A stretch of DNA of 64,000 nucleotides from DATEMU01 sp964414585 (lineage in GTDB: Bacteria; Planctomycetota; Phycisphaerae; UBA1845; UTPLA1). The notes below the pieces were generated by a model that was not told the origin of the DNA, did no database searches, and saw only the letters and a list, made by a program, of their open reading frames with translations. Of this stretch, positions 8,230-17,840 are shown piece after piece. The first letter of the stretch is position 1. Each line of letters opens with the position of its first letter. Location of the stretch: contig CAYPXR010000069.1 of NCBI GenBank assembly GCA_964414585.1, positions 23,021 to 87,020 of the forward strand, in the 5' to 3' direction. The translations under genes were made by a program, and so were the position numbers.

Positions 8230-11200
8230 ATGATTTTTGTCCTCGGCATCCTCACGCTGCTGGCGCTGGTCGGATTGGTGCTCATCGCCCGGACGCACGG
8301 CGAGTCGCAGCGGATCAAGATTGACTCCGTCACCGTGTCGTCGCGCTCGGCCATGAACGGCGTCGTTCACTCGATCCAGGAAACGCTGCGCCAGGACATC
8401 TGGGGGCCGAATCCCGATCCGATTTATCCGGTGCCGTTGAACAACCAGGTTGTCGGCAGCTTCCGCGAGGGCAACGAACCGTGGGACGCGCCGGGGCCTT
8501 CCGACCGGTGGCTGTCGTCGACGCTGCCGTACATGATGCTCGACGAGACGATCGGCAGCCCGACGTACGCACAGCCGAAGCAACTCGCCACCGGAAACAC
8601 GCTTGCGCCGACGGAAGACGGCGTACTGGCGTGGAAGCACGTCTCCTATCTGGGGATCGATCTGCTTCAACCCGACGGACCGGACGACATGCAGCCTTTT
8701 GCATGGGCAACAAATTCCCGCGATGGTAGCTCGCCGGTCAGTTATTCGTCCTCATCCATCAACAACATTCCCATTCTCCAAACACCTCCCAATCCATTCC
8801 CCGGCGATTTGATCCCCGGCTCAACGACAAATGTAACCATCGCCCAGGCACGGGCGTTCTGGGCTCCGCCACTTCCCGGAGCGCGATTTCCATATTTTGA
8901 TACGAATGCCGACGGCGCCGTCGATCTCTACGACGCTGACGGCGACGGGATTCCCGATTCGCCGATCAGCTTCGTCATCCCGATGGACTCGTCCGATCCC
9001 AACGCGCCCAGGCAGCTCTATGCCGCCATCCGCATCGTCGATCACGCCGCCAAGCTCAATGCCAACGTCGCCTCCAGCGTTTATCTGCCCTCCGGTTCTT
9101 CAACGGAATTGATGTTTGACGAATCGCTTCCCGGCCTTCAGCGCCGCGGCGCGCGGGCGACCGAGCTGCTCCTGGACGACACGGTCCATCCGGACGATCG
9201 CTTCACCCGGACGCGCGAAATGGTCAACTATCGTTCCGGTGACGACCCCGTCGCTTATGACGAAAACATTGTTCGCCGCCTGCTCATCGGCGGAACGCCG
9301 AGCGCATCGGTCTATTTCCCCTACGGTCTGCTGGAGGAAGCGTCGCTGCGACATCGCGGGCAACTCGTGCCGTACGACCGGCGCTTCGAGGCCGCCGCGG
9401 CCCCCGGCGATTATCGCACGATCGACCGCGCGCTTCGCGGTACGCTGGAATGGACGCGGGCCGTGAATGCCAATGGGAGCTATGTCGGCGCGGTTTCGCG
9501 GTGGACCCGGCTCAACGCCAACTACGGCACCGCTTCGACCGCCTTTCCTTATGAAGGTTACGACGATGCCGGCGGCAAAGGCTGGCGATGGATGATGCGC
9601 GAAGACGAGCCTTACGCCGTTCGCCGCCCGCTCTTCACCACGATCAGCCGCGAAGTCATGCCCCCGCCGCCCGGCGTGGTCTTCAATGGGACGACCGGCG
9701 TGACGGGCCTGCCCGCCAATCAGGTGACGTTCGTCAACGGCTCGAACACCTCCGTCGCGATGGCCTGGCCGGTGATCGACAACATCAATCCGATCAACGC
9801 GCCGGACTGCATGCGCGTCTTGCCGATCGACTTGAACCTGCGCACGCCCAGCTCGAACCCGGCCAACATCCTGGCCGCCAAGGAGCAGTACATCCAATAC
9901 CTCGCCGCCGCGATGTACAAGGCGCTGGAAGGCGTGCAGGCCTACCAGGGTCAATGGGTACTGGACAACACGGGAACCCCGCAGGACGAGACGTTCAACC
10001 GCGAGTACTACGCCTGGCAATTCGCCATCAACGCGGCCGATTATCGTGACGCCGACAACACGCCGACGATCATCGAGTGGCCCGCCGGCTCCGGGCATTA
10101 CCTGTACGGCGCGGAGAAGCAACCCTTCTTCACCGAGGCCTTTGCCTATCTGACCGCCGGCGCGGATTCCAGCGGCCCTTCCATCGACAGCCAACCGGGC
10201 GACGAGTGGTTCAGCGCCGTCGAACTCTACGTGCCGCCCTATTGGCGCATTCCGACGGTCGATCCGAACAATCCCGGTCAGCCGATTCTCTATCTCCACG
10301 CGTCCGGGTCACCGGCCCTGCTGCCGATCAATTCGTTCCAGCGCATCCCCGGCGGACAGACGCTCAACGTCCTCGACGGCGGGCCAAGTGGACAGTACTT
10401 CGTCTTTTGCGGCGCCATCACGAATGCACCGGACCCGACGGTCACCGGCTATTACCGAAACGCCGCCTTCAATATCGCCAACGATGGAAACGGCGAAGTG
10501 GAACTCGTCTACTCGCCCACCGGAAATGCCGCCGATCCGTTCACCCACGCCATCGACCTCATCAGCCCCTCGTATTCGGGCGATCCACTCGCGGGGACCG
10601 GGACCACTTCCGGCGCCGGCGACTTCGCCAAGAACCCGGGCAGCCTGCCGCCGGGCGCGCACATGGCCTTCTCGCTCCTGCGAAGCACCCACGGATGGCG
10701 GTTCACCATCGGCTGGCAGGTCTACACCAAGGCCCCGTCGCTTTCGTCGGGTGATCCGCCGATGCGCGAATCGCTCGGGTCGGCGAATGACACGAACGAC
10801 AGTCTCGATCTCGTCCTGCCGCCCTCGGTCTGGCCCGGACGCGTGGCCCTCAATGGCAACGAGCCGCCGGAAAGCTTCGGTCCCGGCCTGCCTTTCGATC
10901 CATTCGATTCGCCGGTCGATATCAATCGCCTCCTGATGATCGGTTCCCTGCGGCGCGACCAGGCGACCGATCCGCCCTTCCTCGTCAATCGAATGCACAA
11001 CAACTTCGGCGCCGGGCAAATCCCCGCGACGATCCTCCTCGCCGAAACGGCGGCGATCGACCAGGCCGCCGACGGGTCCGGCTCCGATCTCACGTCGATG
11101 ACCACGATCAATCAACGGATCGCCCTCGGGCACGTGGATTTCGTCAAGGCCAAGCGCGTCGGGACGCCCGCCGCGCCCTGGACCCTGAAGCTGCTCTCGT

Positions 11201-12153
11201 ACTTCACGACCCGCAGCCCCGTGTACGACGGGATCGACAACGACGGCGACGGCGCCACTGATCTGTCCGACCCCACGGAGTCGGCCAAAGTTCTCAATCG
11301 CGTCGCCGGGCGAATCAACATCAACACCGCGCCGGTCTCCGTCCTCCGCGCGGTTCCGTTCATGGCGTTGCTGCCGAACTCCGCCGAATACGTCGCGCTG
11401 GCCCTGGGCGGCGCGCCTCCGGTCGACGCCGCCGCGGACTATGCGAGCGCGATTCCCGGCACCTTCCACGATCTGGCCACGGCCATCGTCGCGGCGCGCG
11501 AGGCCCGGCATGTGCCGATTCGCCTCCCGAATTCCGCGGGCAACCTGCAGACCGTCGCCGTCGCCCGGATCGCCGACATCTATCCGTCCGACGCACCGGG
11601 ACAAAACGGCGTCTACCGCTCCGTCGCCGATCTCGAACGGCTTTCACACATCGTCGATAGCGGCCCCATGGCCAACGACCCCCAGTTTCGAACCGATCGC
11701 TTCTATTATCCGCCGACAAATCCGCTTCTGGCGCTGAACAATCACAAGGTCGCCGTCGCCGATCCCGATCTGGGGTTGCAGGATCCCTTCTCGCCCGACT
11801 TCCGCGTTCGCCGCGCCGACAACAACAGCAACGGCACCTTCAGTCTGGCCGAGGGCGACGATTACGTGGCCGACTACGTCCCGATCCTGCCCGGCCAGCC
11901 CGAATTTGTCGGTCAGCGTGCCCGCGATATCTATCTTGACCGATGGGACAACCTCCTCACGGTCCGCTCCGACGTCTTTACGGCCTATATCGCCCTGCTC
12001 GATGATCAGGGCCATTACGTTCAGCGATGCCAGGTGACGCTCGATCGAAGCGATTGCTTCCGGGAGCACGCCGGCAGCGGGGGACCGGGCTCGGTGATCC
12101 TCCCCCGAATCGTGACCCGCACCGACGGGAGCTATGAAGAAGAGGTTCACTAA
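8230..12153 (+). CDS. Very large GspK-like pseudopilus protein with helix-hairpin-helix segment
   Basis: About 1,307 residues from the ATG before IFVLGILTLLALVGLVLIAR, a single N-terminal membrane helix preceded by FSRRGTI, as in the GspK-type genes of such operons. GspK of classical systems is about 330 residues, so this one is roughly four times longer. Near residues 1030-1045 it carries GRININTAPVSVLRAVP, the helix-hairpin-helix/saposin-like motif diagnostic of GspK. Asp-rich Ca-binding-like loops occur at DTNADGAVDLYDADGDG and DNDGDGATDLSD. The frame is open upstream through the inserted cassette to an ATG at 8095, so the original N-terminus was probably replaced. It is the likely tip or cap subunit of the pseudopilus. 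The start is uncertain and the class call fairly good. Confidence 0.75.
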   Translation: MIFVLGILTLLALVGLVLIARTHGESQRIKIDSVTVSSRSAMNGVVHSIQETLRQDIWGPNPDPIYPVPLNNQVVGSFREGNEPWDAPGPSDRWLSSTLPYMMLDETIGSPTYAQPKQLATGNTLAPTEDGVLAWKHVSYLGIDLLQPDGPDDMQPFAWATNSRDGSSPVSYSSSSINNIPILQTPPNPFPGDLIPGSTTNVTIAQARAFWAPPLPGARFPYFDTNADGAVDLYDADGDGIPDSPISFVIPMDSSDPNAPRQLYAAIRIVDHAAKLNANVASSVYLPSGSSTELMFDESLPGLQRRGARATELLLDDTVHPDDRFTRTREMVNYRSGDDPVAYDENIVRRLLIGGTPSASVYFPYGLLEEASLRHRGQLVPYDRRFEAAAAPGDYRTIDRALRGTLEWTRAVNANGSYVGAVSRWTRLNANYGTASTAFPYEGYDDAGGKGWRWMMREDEPYAVRRPLFTTISREVMPPPPGVVFNGTTGVTGLPANQVTFVNGSNTSVAMAWPVIDNINPINAPDCMRVLPIDLNLRTPSSNPANILAAKEQYIQYLAAAMYKALEGVQAYQGQWVLDNTGTPQDETFNREYYAWQFAINAADYRDADNTPTIIEWPAGSGHYLYGAEKQPFFTEAFAYLTAGADSSGPSIDSQPGDEWFSAVELYVPPYWRIPTVDPNNPGQPILYLHASGSPALLPINSFQRIPGGQTLNVLDGGPSGQYFVFCGAITNAPDPTVTGYYRNAAFNIANDGNGEVELVYSPTGNAADPFTHAIDLISPSYSGDPLAGTGTTSGAGDFAKNPGSLPPGAHMAFSLLRSTHGWRFTIGWQVYTKAPSLSSGDPPMRESLGSANDTNDSLDLVLPPSVWPGRVALNGNEPPESFGPGLPFDPFDSPVDINRLLMIGSLRRDQATDPPFLVNRMHNNFGAGQIPATILLAETAAIDQAADGSGSDLTSMTTINQRIALGHVDFVKAKRVGTPAAPWTLKLLSYFTTRSPVYDGIDNDGDGATDLSDPTESAKVLNRVAGRININTAPVSVLRAVPFMALLPNSAEYVALALGGAPPVDAAADYASAIPGTFHDLATAIVAAREARHVPIRLPNSAGNLQTVAVARIADIYPSDAPGQNGVYRSVADLERLSHIVDSGPMANDPQFRTDRFYYPPTNPLLALNNHKVAVADPDLGLQDPFSPDFRVRRADNNSNGTFSLAEGDDYVADYVPILPGQPEFVGQRARDIYLDRWDNLLTVRSDVFTAYIALLDDQGHYVQRCQVTLDRSDCFREHAGSGGPGSVILPRIVTRTDGSYEEEVH

Positions 12154-12335
12154 GGGGAATCGCTCCCGATATATTGCGGTCCATGGCGTTCCGGCATCGG
12201 TTTTTCGTGGCCGGACAGGTGGTGGGCCCCAATAATCCTCTAGAAATCGGGGTTTTGAGTCGGCCCTGCGGCGGACATAGAATGGGATGCGTCTGGGGCC
12301 CAGCCGAATAACGCTTAAAGCGGAGGAATTATATC

Positions 12336-13301
12336 ATGAATCCCAGGACTCGACGGACTGCCTTTACGTTGATCGAACTGCTCACCGTAATGGCCATTAT
12401 CACGCTGCTCATCGGCATCCTGACGCCGGCGCTCGGCGCCGCTCGCGACCGTGCCCGGGCGACGGCTGTTCGCGCGCAGTTGAACGCGATGGATGTGGGA
12501 TTGGATGGATTTGCCGGCGATCACGGCGATTATCCGCCATCGAACGCAGCGCTCTATGCCCGTGACATTAACAATCCGGACACGGCCCCGGGAAATTTGG
12601 CGGCGTGGGAAGTTGGCACTTCCGCTTCGCCGCTCCAGGGGGCGCATCTTCTGGTGGATGCCCTGGTCGGTCGTGATTTTCTGGGCTACGACCCCAAGGC
12701 GCCGAACGCGGGCGCGCCCGCCAACTACAATCGGTGGGAACCCACCAACGATCGAGAAAAACCCTATATCTCACCCGACGGCGTGGACGTCACATCGGTG
12801 AATGCTCCTCCGGAGGATGCCGGCGGCGTCAACCCCGACCTCGCGAAGGCCCAGCCCACCATCGATAATGTGGTCTGTCGCGTCTTCCGCGACAAGTTCG
12901 GCTGGCCAATCATTTACTACCGCGCGAGCCCAACGGCCAATCAGAACACGCCGATCGTCCAGACCACCAGCCCGCCTTCCACTTATTACGGAAACGGGGT
13001 GTACGACGGCTTTGATAACGAAGTCTTCACCAGTTACGGCGGCACGAATCCCCACAAGATCAAAGACGCCAATGTGGGATTGGACGTCGTGGCCAATTAT
13101 GGCACGAGTCTAACCAACCAATTCGCCGAGTTCATCCGCTCGCTTCGTGCGTCGACCTATGACACGGTGAATCCGGACCAGATCATCAGGCCTCGACCGG
13201 TGAAAGCCGATCGGGATATCCTGCTATCGGCCGGCAAGGACGGCATCTACGGAACGGCCGACGACGTGGCCAACTTCTCGGTGTTGTCGACCGAACGATA
13301 A
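12336..13301 (+). CDS. Type II secretion pseudopilin, GspG-like
   Basis: A 321-residue prepilin-type protein with signal AFTLIELLTVMAIITLLIGI directly after MNPRTRRT. The segment LTPALGAARDRARATAVRAQL is the usual GspG continuation, and the C-terminus has GKDGIYGTADDVANF, resembling the DGxxGTxDD calcium-site region of major pseudopilins. A GGAGG ribosome site (AGCGGAGGAATTATATC) precedes the ATG. It lies 182 bp after the GspK-like gene, the largest gap in the operon, and may have an extra promoter, as expected for a major subunit. A strong terminator follows. Confidence 0.85.
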   Translation: MNPRTRRTAFTLIELLTVMAIITLLIGILTPALGAARDRARATAVRAQLNAMDVGLDGFAGDHGDYPPSNAALYARDINNPDTAPGNLAAWEVGTSASPLQGAHLLVDALVGRDFLGYDPKAPNAGAPANYNRWEPTNDREKPYISPDGVDVTSVNAPPEDAGGVNPDLAKAQPTIDNVVCRVFRDKFGWPIIYYRASPTANQNTPIVQTTSPPSTYYGNGVYDGFDNEVFTSYGGTNPHKIKDANVGLDVVANYGTSLTNQFAEFIRSLRASTYDTVNPDQIIRPRPVKADRDILLSAGKDGIYGTADDVANFSVLSTER

Positions 13302-13347
13302 TACGCCGAGGCGGAAACGTCACTCATCGTCCAAGCCCGCAATCAAC

Positions 13348-13387
13348 AAGAAAGCCCCAAGCATCTGCCTGGGGCTTTCTTCTTTTT
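13348..13387 (+). terminator. Rho-independent terminator of the pseudopilin operon
   Basis: A perfect stem with arms AAGAAAGCCCCA and TGGGGCTTTCTT and a 10-nt loop, followed by a T-run (TTCTTTTTT). It lies 47 nt after the GspG-like stop on the plus strand. Confidence 0.9.
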
Positions 13388-13401
13388 TCCCCGGAAGAAT
13401 C

Positions 13402-13635
13402 TTAATGGCGCGAACGTCGACCAGCGCCGTTCATCGTTTCAAGACTGGTCACCAGCAGCAATTCAATGGTTTCAGAGGATTCGCCTGCGGTGTAAACAAC
13501 GGCCGTACGTCCACCCGGAGACCGCGCGATGAAGTCCGGATGTTTCACGTCCACATGTCGGCCGTCTGCCAGGTGAATTCGAAACGGCCGAAAGGGCTGC
13601 GATCGGATATGGCGGACAAGTTGCTCAGTGGTCAT
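13402..13635 (-). CDS. Small conserved protein of unknown function (77 aa)
   Basis: A 77-residue protein beginning MTTEQLVRHIRSQPFRPFRI, followed by HLADGRHVDVKHPDFIARSP and ending in a hydrophobic IELLLVTSLE strand. I recognise this pattern (QPFRPFxIHLADGRxxxVxHPDF) from short orphan proteins common in Planctomycetes, always of unknown function. The start is the ATG at the point where this homology begins; the same frame continues far upstream, but there it is only the antisense-phase shadow of the activase. It lies 49 nt beyond the end of the giant activase gene on the same strand. Confidence 0.7.
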   Translation of the reverse strand: MTTEQLVRHIRSQPFRPFRIHLADGRHVDVKHPDFIARSPGGRTAVVYTAGESSETIELLLVTSLETMNGAGRRSRH

Positions 13636-13684
13636 TGGCCTGTCCCCAATAGAATCACACGAGATCAATAACGACTTATCCCTA

Positions 13685-16600
13685 TTATACACCCACGACG
13701 GCGGCAATTTCCACGCGCGACGTGGAAGGGATGAGACCATTGGGCCAAGCTCGGGAGCGCAGCTCGCGCTCCAGTTCCGCCAGATGCGCCTCGATCTCCG
13801 CCATCTTGTGCTTGCGGCGGACGAGCTTCTCGCGATGCCGGCGGAGGAAATACGCGATCGTCTCGATTCGAATCTTGATCGAGCCGGTCGGCTTGTTCTC
13901 GTCGATGTCCTTGAAGCAGAAATAGGGCGTGCCGCTGTTCTCGATGATCTCCTCGACGACCGTATAGATCGGCGCGTCGTGGCCGCACTTGAAGCTGGAC
14001 AGCTCCAGGGCGACGAGGTTCGGGTGCCGCGCGGCGAACTTGGCGGCCCAGATCTTGCGATTCGTGTTCTCGCTGTAGGCGTTCTTCCAGGCGTCCTCGA
14101 TGGACAGCGCGCTGGCAAACTCGCCGCGCCGCACCTCCTCGCCGAAGAGCCGGTCGAGAATGTCCGGATCGCGCGGCAGCGTGTCCATCGTGAAGACCGG
14201 AATGCCGAGCTTCTGAAACTCGTCGGGAATCTCGTGGCACACGCCGGGATCGTGGTGATAGGGCCGCGTGAGCAAGACGACGCCGATCTCGTCGTTGGCC
14301 TCCAGCCGTTCCAGCAGCGTCCGCGCCTGGTTTCGCAGGTCGGCGTTGAACGTGTCGTAGTAATCCCACGCCATGCGGCAGGCCCGGGCGTTCTCTTCTT
14401 CCGAGAGACCGAGCTTGTCGCCGAATTCGTTGAACATCTGCCGCGCGAGCAGACCTGGTTCGCTGAAATTGACGAAGGTATCCAGATAAACGGTGCCCTT
14501 CTCCTTGAACAGGTCCGACTCCTTCGTGAACGCGGCCTTGACTGCTTCCGGCGTCGTCGCGACGGTCGGACAGGCCCGGCTGCTCTGGATGTTCTCCATG
14601 AACGTCGGCAGGCAGTCGATCATCGGGAAGAAGATGTAGTCGAGCGGCTTGTCCTTGTGCTTGTGGTAGAGCAGGTTGTGGACGTGGGGGATGCCGATCT
14701 TGCTCGGGAAGCAGGGATCGATCGCCCCGCGCTTGGCGCCTTCTTTGTAAAGTTCTTCGCTGGTGTAGTCGCTCCAGACGAGGTTCGCCGCTCGAATGCC
14801 GAGCGACTGGAAATAGGCCATGAACCACGGGGCCATCGAGTACATATTGAGCACGCGCGGCATGCCGATGCGGATGTTCTCGCGGTTCTTCATGAGGGCG
14901 ATTCGGCGCTCCAGTTCGGCGTGCTTTCGTCCGGCGCCGGGGAAGACAAAGCTCCGCTTTGTTCCAGGAAGTGCAAAGCGGAGCTTCGCATTACCAGGCA
15001 GGGGATCGGCGGCGCTGTCGATCTCGACCGGGGCGAAGGCCTCACGGGCGGCGATCTCGGCGAAGTTCGGGTTCGCCTTCTTGACCGCGTCGAGACCGGC
15101 CTTGATCTCGCGCATGTCGGCGACGTCCTCGACGGTCCCTTTCTCGCAGGTCGCGATGATGAGCCGCTGCTCGCCTTCTTCGAGCGGGACCTTGGATTTG
15201 GATTTCGGCTTCGGCGACGTTGTTCCATCCGCGGCCGCGGCGGTCGCTGAGCCATGCTTGATGCGCGTCGGATGACCCGCCTCGGGACCGGTCTTGATGA
15301 TCTGCGTCGTCAGACTGACGAGAACGCCGCTGTCGGCGGCAACAGCCGAGGGCGGCTGTTCTCCATCGCCCGTTTTGACGTCGATGAACGTGCGAAGGCA
15401 CTTGTTCTTGCAGAAATAGCAGCGGGTATTCTCTTCCCGCGTGGTTCGGTATTTGATCTTTTGCACACGCTCCAAACCGATGAAGCTCGTCCGCTGATCG
15501 TTCTCCGTGTACAGCCGGTGCGCCTCGACCGCGCAACCGATCGCGCCCGCCTCGCCACAGAACTTGTGGACGATGATGTTGGGCTGTTCCGCCATCCCGC
15601 GGAACCGGCTGGCGATGAAATCGACCTGGCTCTTGACCGCCGCGAGGTTGTGCTGCGTGCCGCCCTGGAGGACGAACGTCCTGCCGAGCTTGGCGAGGTT
15701 GGGAATCTGCGAGACGTAGAGCCAGATGTTCTTCGGCAGGACGTCGCAAAGCCCGGCCATGATCTCGTTGGGGGCCCAGCCCTGTCGCTGAAAGTCGACG
15801 ATGTCGGACTGCATGAAGACCGCGCAGCCGTAGCCGAAGCTCGGCATGGCCTCGGCGCTGAACGCGATGTTGGCGAATTCTTCGACCTTGAAGCCAAAAC
15901 CCTGCGCCGTGCTTTGCAGGAAATAGCCGTTGCCCGCCGAGCATTGCGTGTTGAGCTTGAAGTCCTTGACCTGGCCGTTCTTGAGGATGATGAGCTTGAT
16001 GTCCTGTCCGCCGACGTCGACGATCACGTCCGTCTCGGGGTAGAAGTGCATGCCCGCCTGGGTATGTGCCACGGTCTCGACGAGCGCGACGTCGGCCTTG
16101 AGCACGTCTTTCAAAATGTCCTTGGCATAACCGGTCGTGCCGACGCCGAGCACTTCCAGCGTGCAGCCCTGGTCCTCAATCTGCTTTTGCAGCAGGGCGA
16201 AGATCTCCATCGTGTCTTCGATGGGATTTCCCTTGGAAAGTTGATACGCCTTGGCGACGACGTTCTTCTCCATATCGAGAAGCACGCCCTTGGTGCTGGT
16301 CGATCCGCCGTCGAGACCGACGAAGGCCTGCACGGTCGTGCCGGGCGCGAACGACTTTGCCGTCCACGATTCCTTCTTGTACTTTTCTTTGAAGGCCGCG
16401 AGTTCGGAATCGTCCTTCCAGAGCCCCTTGCCGCCGGCGGCCTTTTTCTCTTCGACGCGGCCGACGGTGACGTACCACTCCAGCTCCGCGATGCCGCGAT
16501 AAACGCCGAAGTCGGGATTGTCCTGTACTTCAATCTTGGCGTATTCGACGGCGCCGAGCGCGGCGAAATACTGCGCGTTATCCGGCACGACGATGAGTTC

Positions 16601-17575
16601 CTCGATCGGCTTCGATTCATCGAACGGCACATTGCGCTCGCGCCAGATCGCCGGGATGTTGTGCCGCCAGCAGTCGCGCATGCCCTTGATGTAGCAATTC
16701 GGCCCGCCGAGCAGGAGGACCTGCGGCCGAAGCGTGTGCCCGCGCGTGAGCACGGAGAGGTTTTGCTGGATGATGGACTCAAAAAGCGACGCCATCAGCT
16801 CGTCCGGCGGGACGCCCTGCTTCTGCAGGCCGTTGATGTCCGTCTCTGCGAAGACGCCGCACTTGCCCGCGACGGGGTGCAGCTTGAGCCCGACGTAGCC
16901 CATGTTGCAGAGCTCTTCGGACGGGATCTTGAGCTTGGCGTTGATCTTGTCGATGACCGCGCCGGTGCCGCCGGCGCATTTGTCGTTCATGCTCGGGATT
17001 TTTTTCTTTTTGCCGGTCGTCTCGTCGGCCTTGAAGACGATGATCTTGGCGTCCTGGCCGCCAAGCTCGACGACACTCTGTACGTCCGGGTACATCTTTT
17101 CGACGGAGAGGCTGACGGCGTTGACTTCCTGGACGAACTTCGCCCCGATCCGCTTGCCGATCGACGACCCGCCGCTGCCGGTCATGAAGACGCGGAACGC
17201 ATTGCGCGGGACGTCGGCGAATTTCTCTTCGATCGTCCGCAGCATCTCGATGCACTTTTCCGGCTGCTTGGTGTCGTGCCGCTGATAGTCCTTGTGCAGA
17301 ATCTCATCCGTGACAGGATCGACGACGACGAACTTGACGGTCGTGCTGCCGACGTCGAGTCCGATGAGCAGGCCCTGGGGAAACTTGGTCGTCGGAACAA
17401 ACGGCAGGTCTTCGATAATCGGCTTGGACTTCTCGGCCTTGACGAGGCCGACGTTGAGCTGGACGAAACCGATCGCGGCGTCCTTCGGCTCGCTCTTGGT
17501 CGAGCAGCACCCGCCGGATGAACATCCGCCGCCGGAGTGTCCGTGATCCGCTTCAAGTTTGAACGTGCTACTCAT
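13685..17575 (-). CDS. Acyl-CoA dehydratase activase-type protein: two BadF/BcrA ATPase domains plus DUF2229
   Basis: A 1,296-residue protein. After a Cys-rich N-terminus (SGGGCSSGGCC) it has two ASKHA ATPase domains of the BadF/BadG/BcrA/BcrD type. The first begins GLDVGSTT near residue 72, with LGGQDAK and the Fe-S-type cysteines at about 200 (CAGGTGA) and 239 (KCGVFAETD). The second begins GLDGGSTST near 420, with VGGQDIK and CSAGNG. A CX2CX3C cluster follows near 719-726, and a DUF2229 (COG3580-like) domain covers about 900-1230. By family knowledge such proteins use ATP to push electrons at low potential into radical dehydratases or related enzymes; the substrate is unknown here. The start MSSTFKL is chosen over an upstream in-frame ATG (17668) without homology. 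Its usual partner (COG3581-like) lies at 19.6-21.5 kb. Confidence 0.85.
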   Translation of the reverse strand: MSSTFKLEADHGHSGGGCSSGGCCSTKSEPKDAAIGFVQLNVGLVKAEKSKPIIEDLPFVPTTKFPQGLLIGLDVGSTTVKFVVVDPVTDEILHKDYQRHDTKQPEKCIEMLRTIEEKFADVPRNAFRVFMTGSGGSSIGKRIGAKFVQEVNAVSLSVEKMYPDVQSVVELGGQDAKIIVFKADETTGKKKKIPSMNDKCAGGTGAVIDKINAKLKIPSEELCNMGYVGLKLHPVAGKCGVFAETDINGLQKQGVPPDELMASLFESIIQQNLSVLTRGHTLRPQVLLLGGPNCYIKGMRDCWRHNIPAIWRERNVPFDESKPIEELIVVPDNAQYFAALGAVEYAKIEVQDNPDFGVYRGIAELEWYVTVGRVEEKKAAGGKGLWKDDSELAAFKEKYKKESWTAKSFAPGTTVQAFVGLDGGSTSTKGVLLDMEKNVVAKAYQLSKGNPIEDTMEIFALLQKQIEDQGCTLEVLGVGTTGYAKDILKDVLKADVALVETVAHTQAGMHFYPETDVIVDVGGQDIKLIILKNGQVKDFKLNTQCSAGNGYFLQSTAQGFGFKVEEFANIAFSAEAMPSFGYGCAVFMQSDIVDFQRQGWAPNEIMAGLCDVLPKNIWLYVSQIPNLAKLGRTFVLQGGTQHNLAAVKSQVDFIASRFRGMAEQPNIIVHKFCGEAGAIGCAVEAHRLYTENDQRTSFIGLERVQKIKYRTTREENTRCYFCKNKCLRTFIDVKTGDGEQPPSAVAADSGVLVSLTTQIIKTGPEAGHPTRIKHGSATAAAADGTTSPKPKSKSKVPLEEGEQRLIIATCEKGTVEDVADMREIKAGLDAVKKANPNFAEIAAREAFAPVEIDSAADPLPGNAKLRFALPGTKRSFVFPGAGRKHAELERRIALMKNRENIRIGMPRVLNMYSMAPWFMAYFQSLGIRAANLVWSDYTSEELYKEGAKRGAIDPCFPSKIGIPHVHNLLYHKHKDKPLDYIFFPMIDCLPTFMENIQSSRACPTVATTPEAVKAAFTKESDLFKEKGTVYLDTFVNFSEPGLLARQMFNEFGDKLGLSEEENARACRMAWDYYDTFNADLRNQARTLLERLEANDEIGVVLLTRPYHHDPGVCHEIPDEFQKLGIPVFTMDTLPRDPDILDRLFGEEVRRGEFASALSIEDAWKNAYSENTNRKIWAAKFAARHPNLVALELSSFKCGHDAPIYTVVEEIIENSGTPYFCFKDIDENKPTGSIKIRIETIAYFLRRHREKLVRRKHKMAEIEAHLAELERELRSRAWPNGLIPSTSRVEIAAVVGV
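14949..14986. repeat. Perfect inverted repeat inside the activase coding sequence
   Basis: Arms AAGCTCCGCTTTG and CAAAGCGGAGCTT (13 of 13) are separated by 12 nt, flanked by CCTGG-like words. It is read in frame as residues about 863-876, inside a low-complexity linker between the second ATPase domain and DUF2229, so it looks like a palindromic element tolerated within a linker. Confidence 0.85.
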
Positions 17576-17600
17576 TATTGAATCCTCTATAATGGGGGGT

Positions 17601-17840
17601 ATGAAGCCCACGATGAGCAAGGCCGATCTTCGCGCTTGGATGGACCGATGGAAGGTCGTGAATGCCATTGAGCGGGAAGAACTTCAGAACACACCGATTG
17701 AGACCAGGTTTCTGCAAGTCGCCGCCATGATGCGAATGGCTCGCGCGTTTGGCTGGGATGCTGAATCGCAAGGAGAAGTCGAACAGGTCCGTGAAATATG
17801 GGTGCGGCTCAAGAAGAAGGCGGCGCGTGACAAGGGATGA
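17601..17840 (+). CDS. Small helical protein, partner of the downstream nucleotidyltransferase
   Basis: A 79-residue, charge-rich, predicted all-helical protein (MSKADLRAWMDRWKVVN, then EREELQNTPIETRFLQVAAM). A GGGGGG tract lies just before the ATG at 17601; the frame also has ATGs at 17559 and 17592 that are less well placed. I do not recognise a named family. The gene overlaps the following nucleotidyltransferase by 14 nt in a different frame, the arrangement typical of toxin-antitoxin or regulator-effector pairs. It starts 25 nt from the start of the activase on the opposite strand, so the two probably share a promoter region. Confidence 0.6.
   Translation: MKPTMSKADLRAWMDRWKVVNAIEREELQNTPIETRFLQVAAMMRMARAFGWDAESQGEVEQVREIWVRLKKKAARDKG

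Noticed and set aside
13628..17521. Two long open frames (540 and 755 codons) on the plus strand
   Set aside because: They lie fully antisense to the activase gene, have no homology and a composition expected from codon bias on the other strand.
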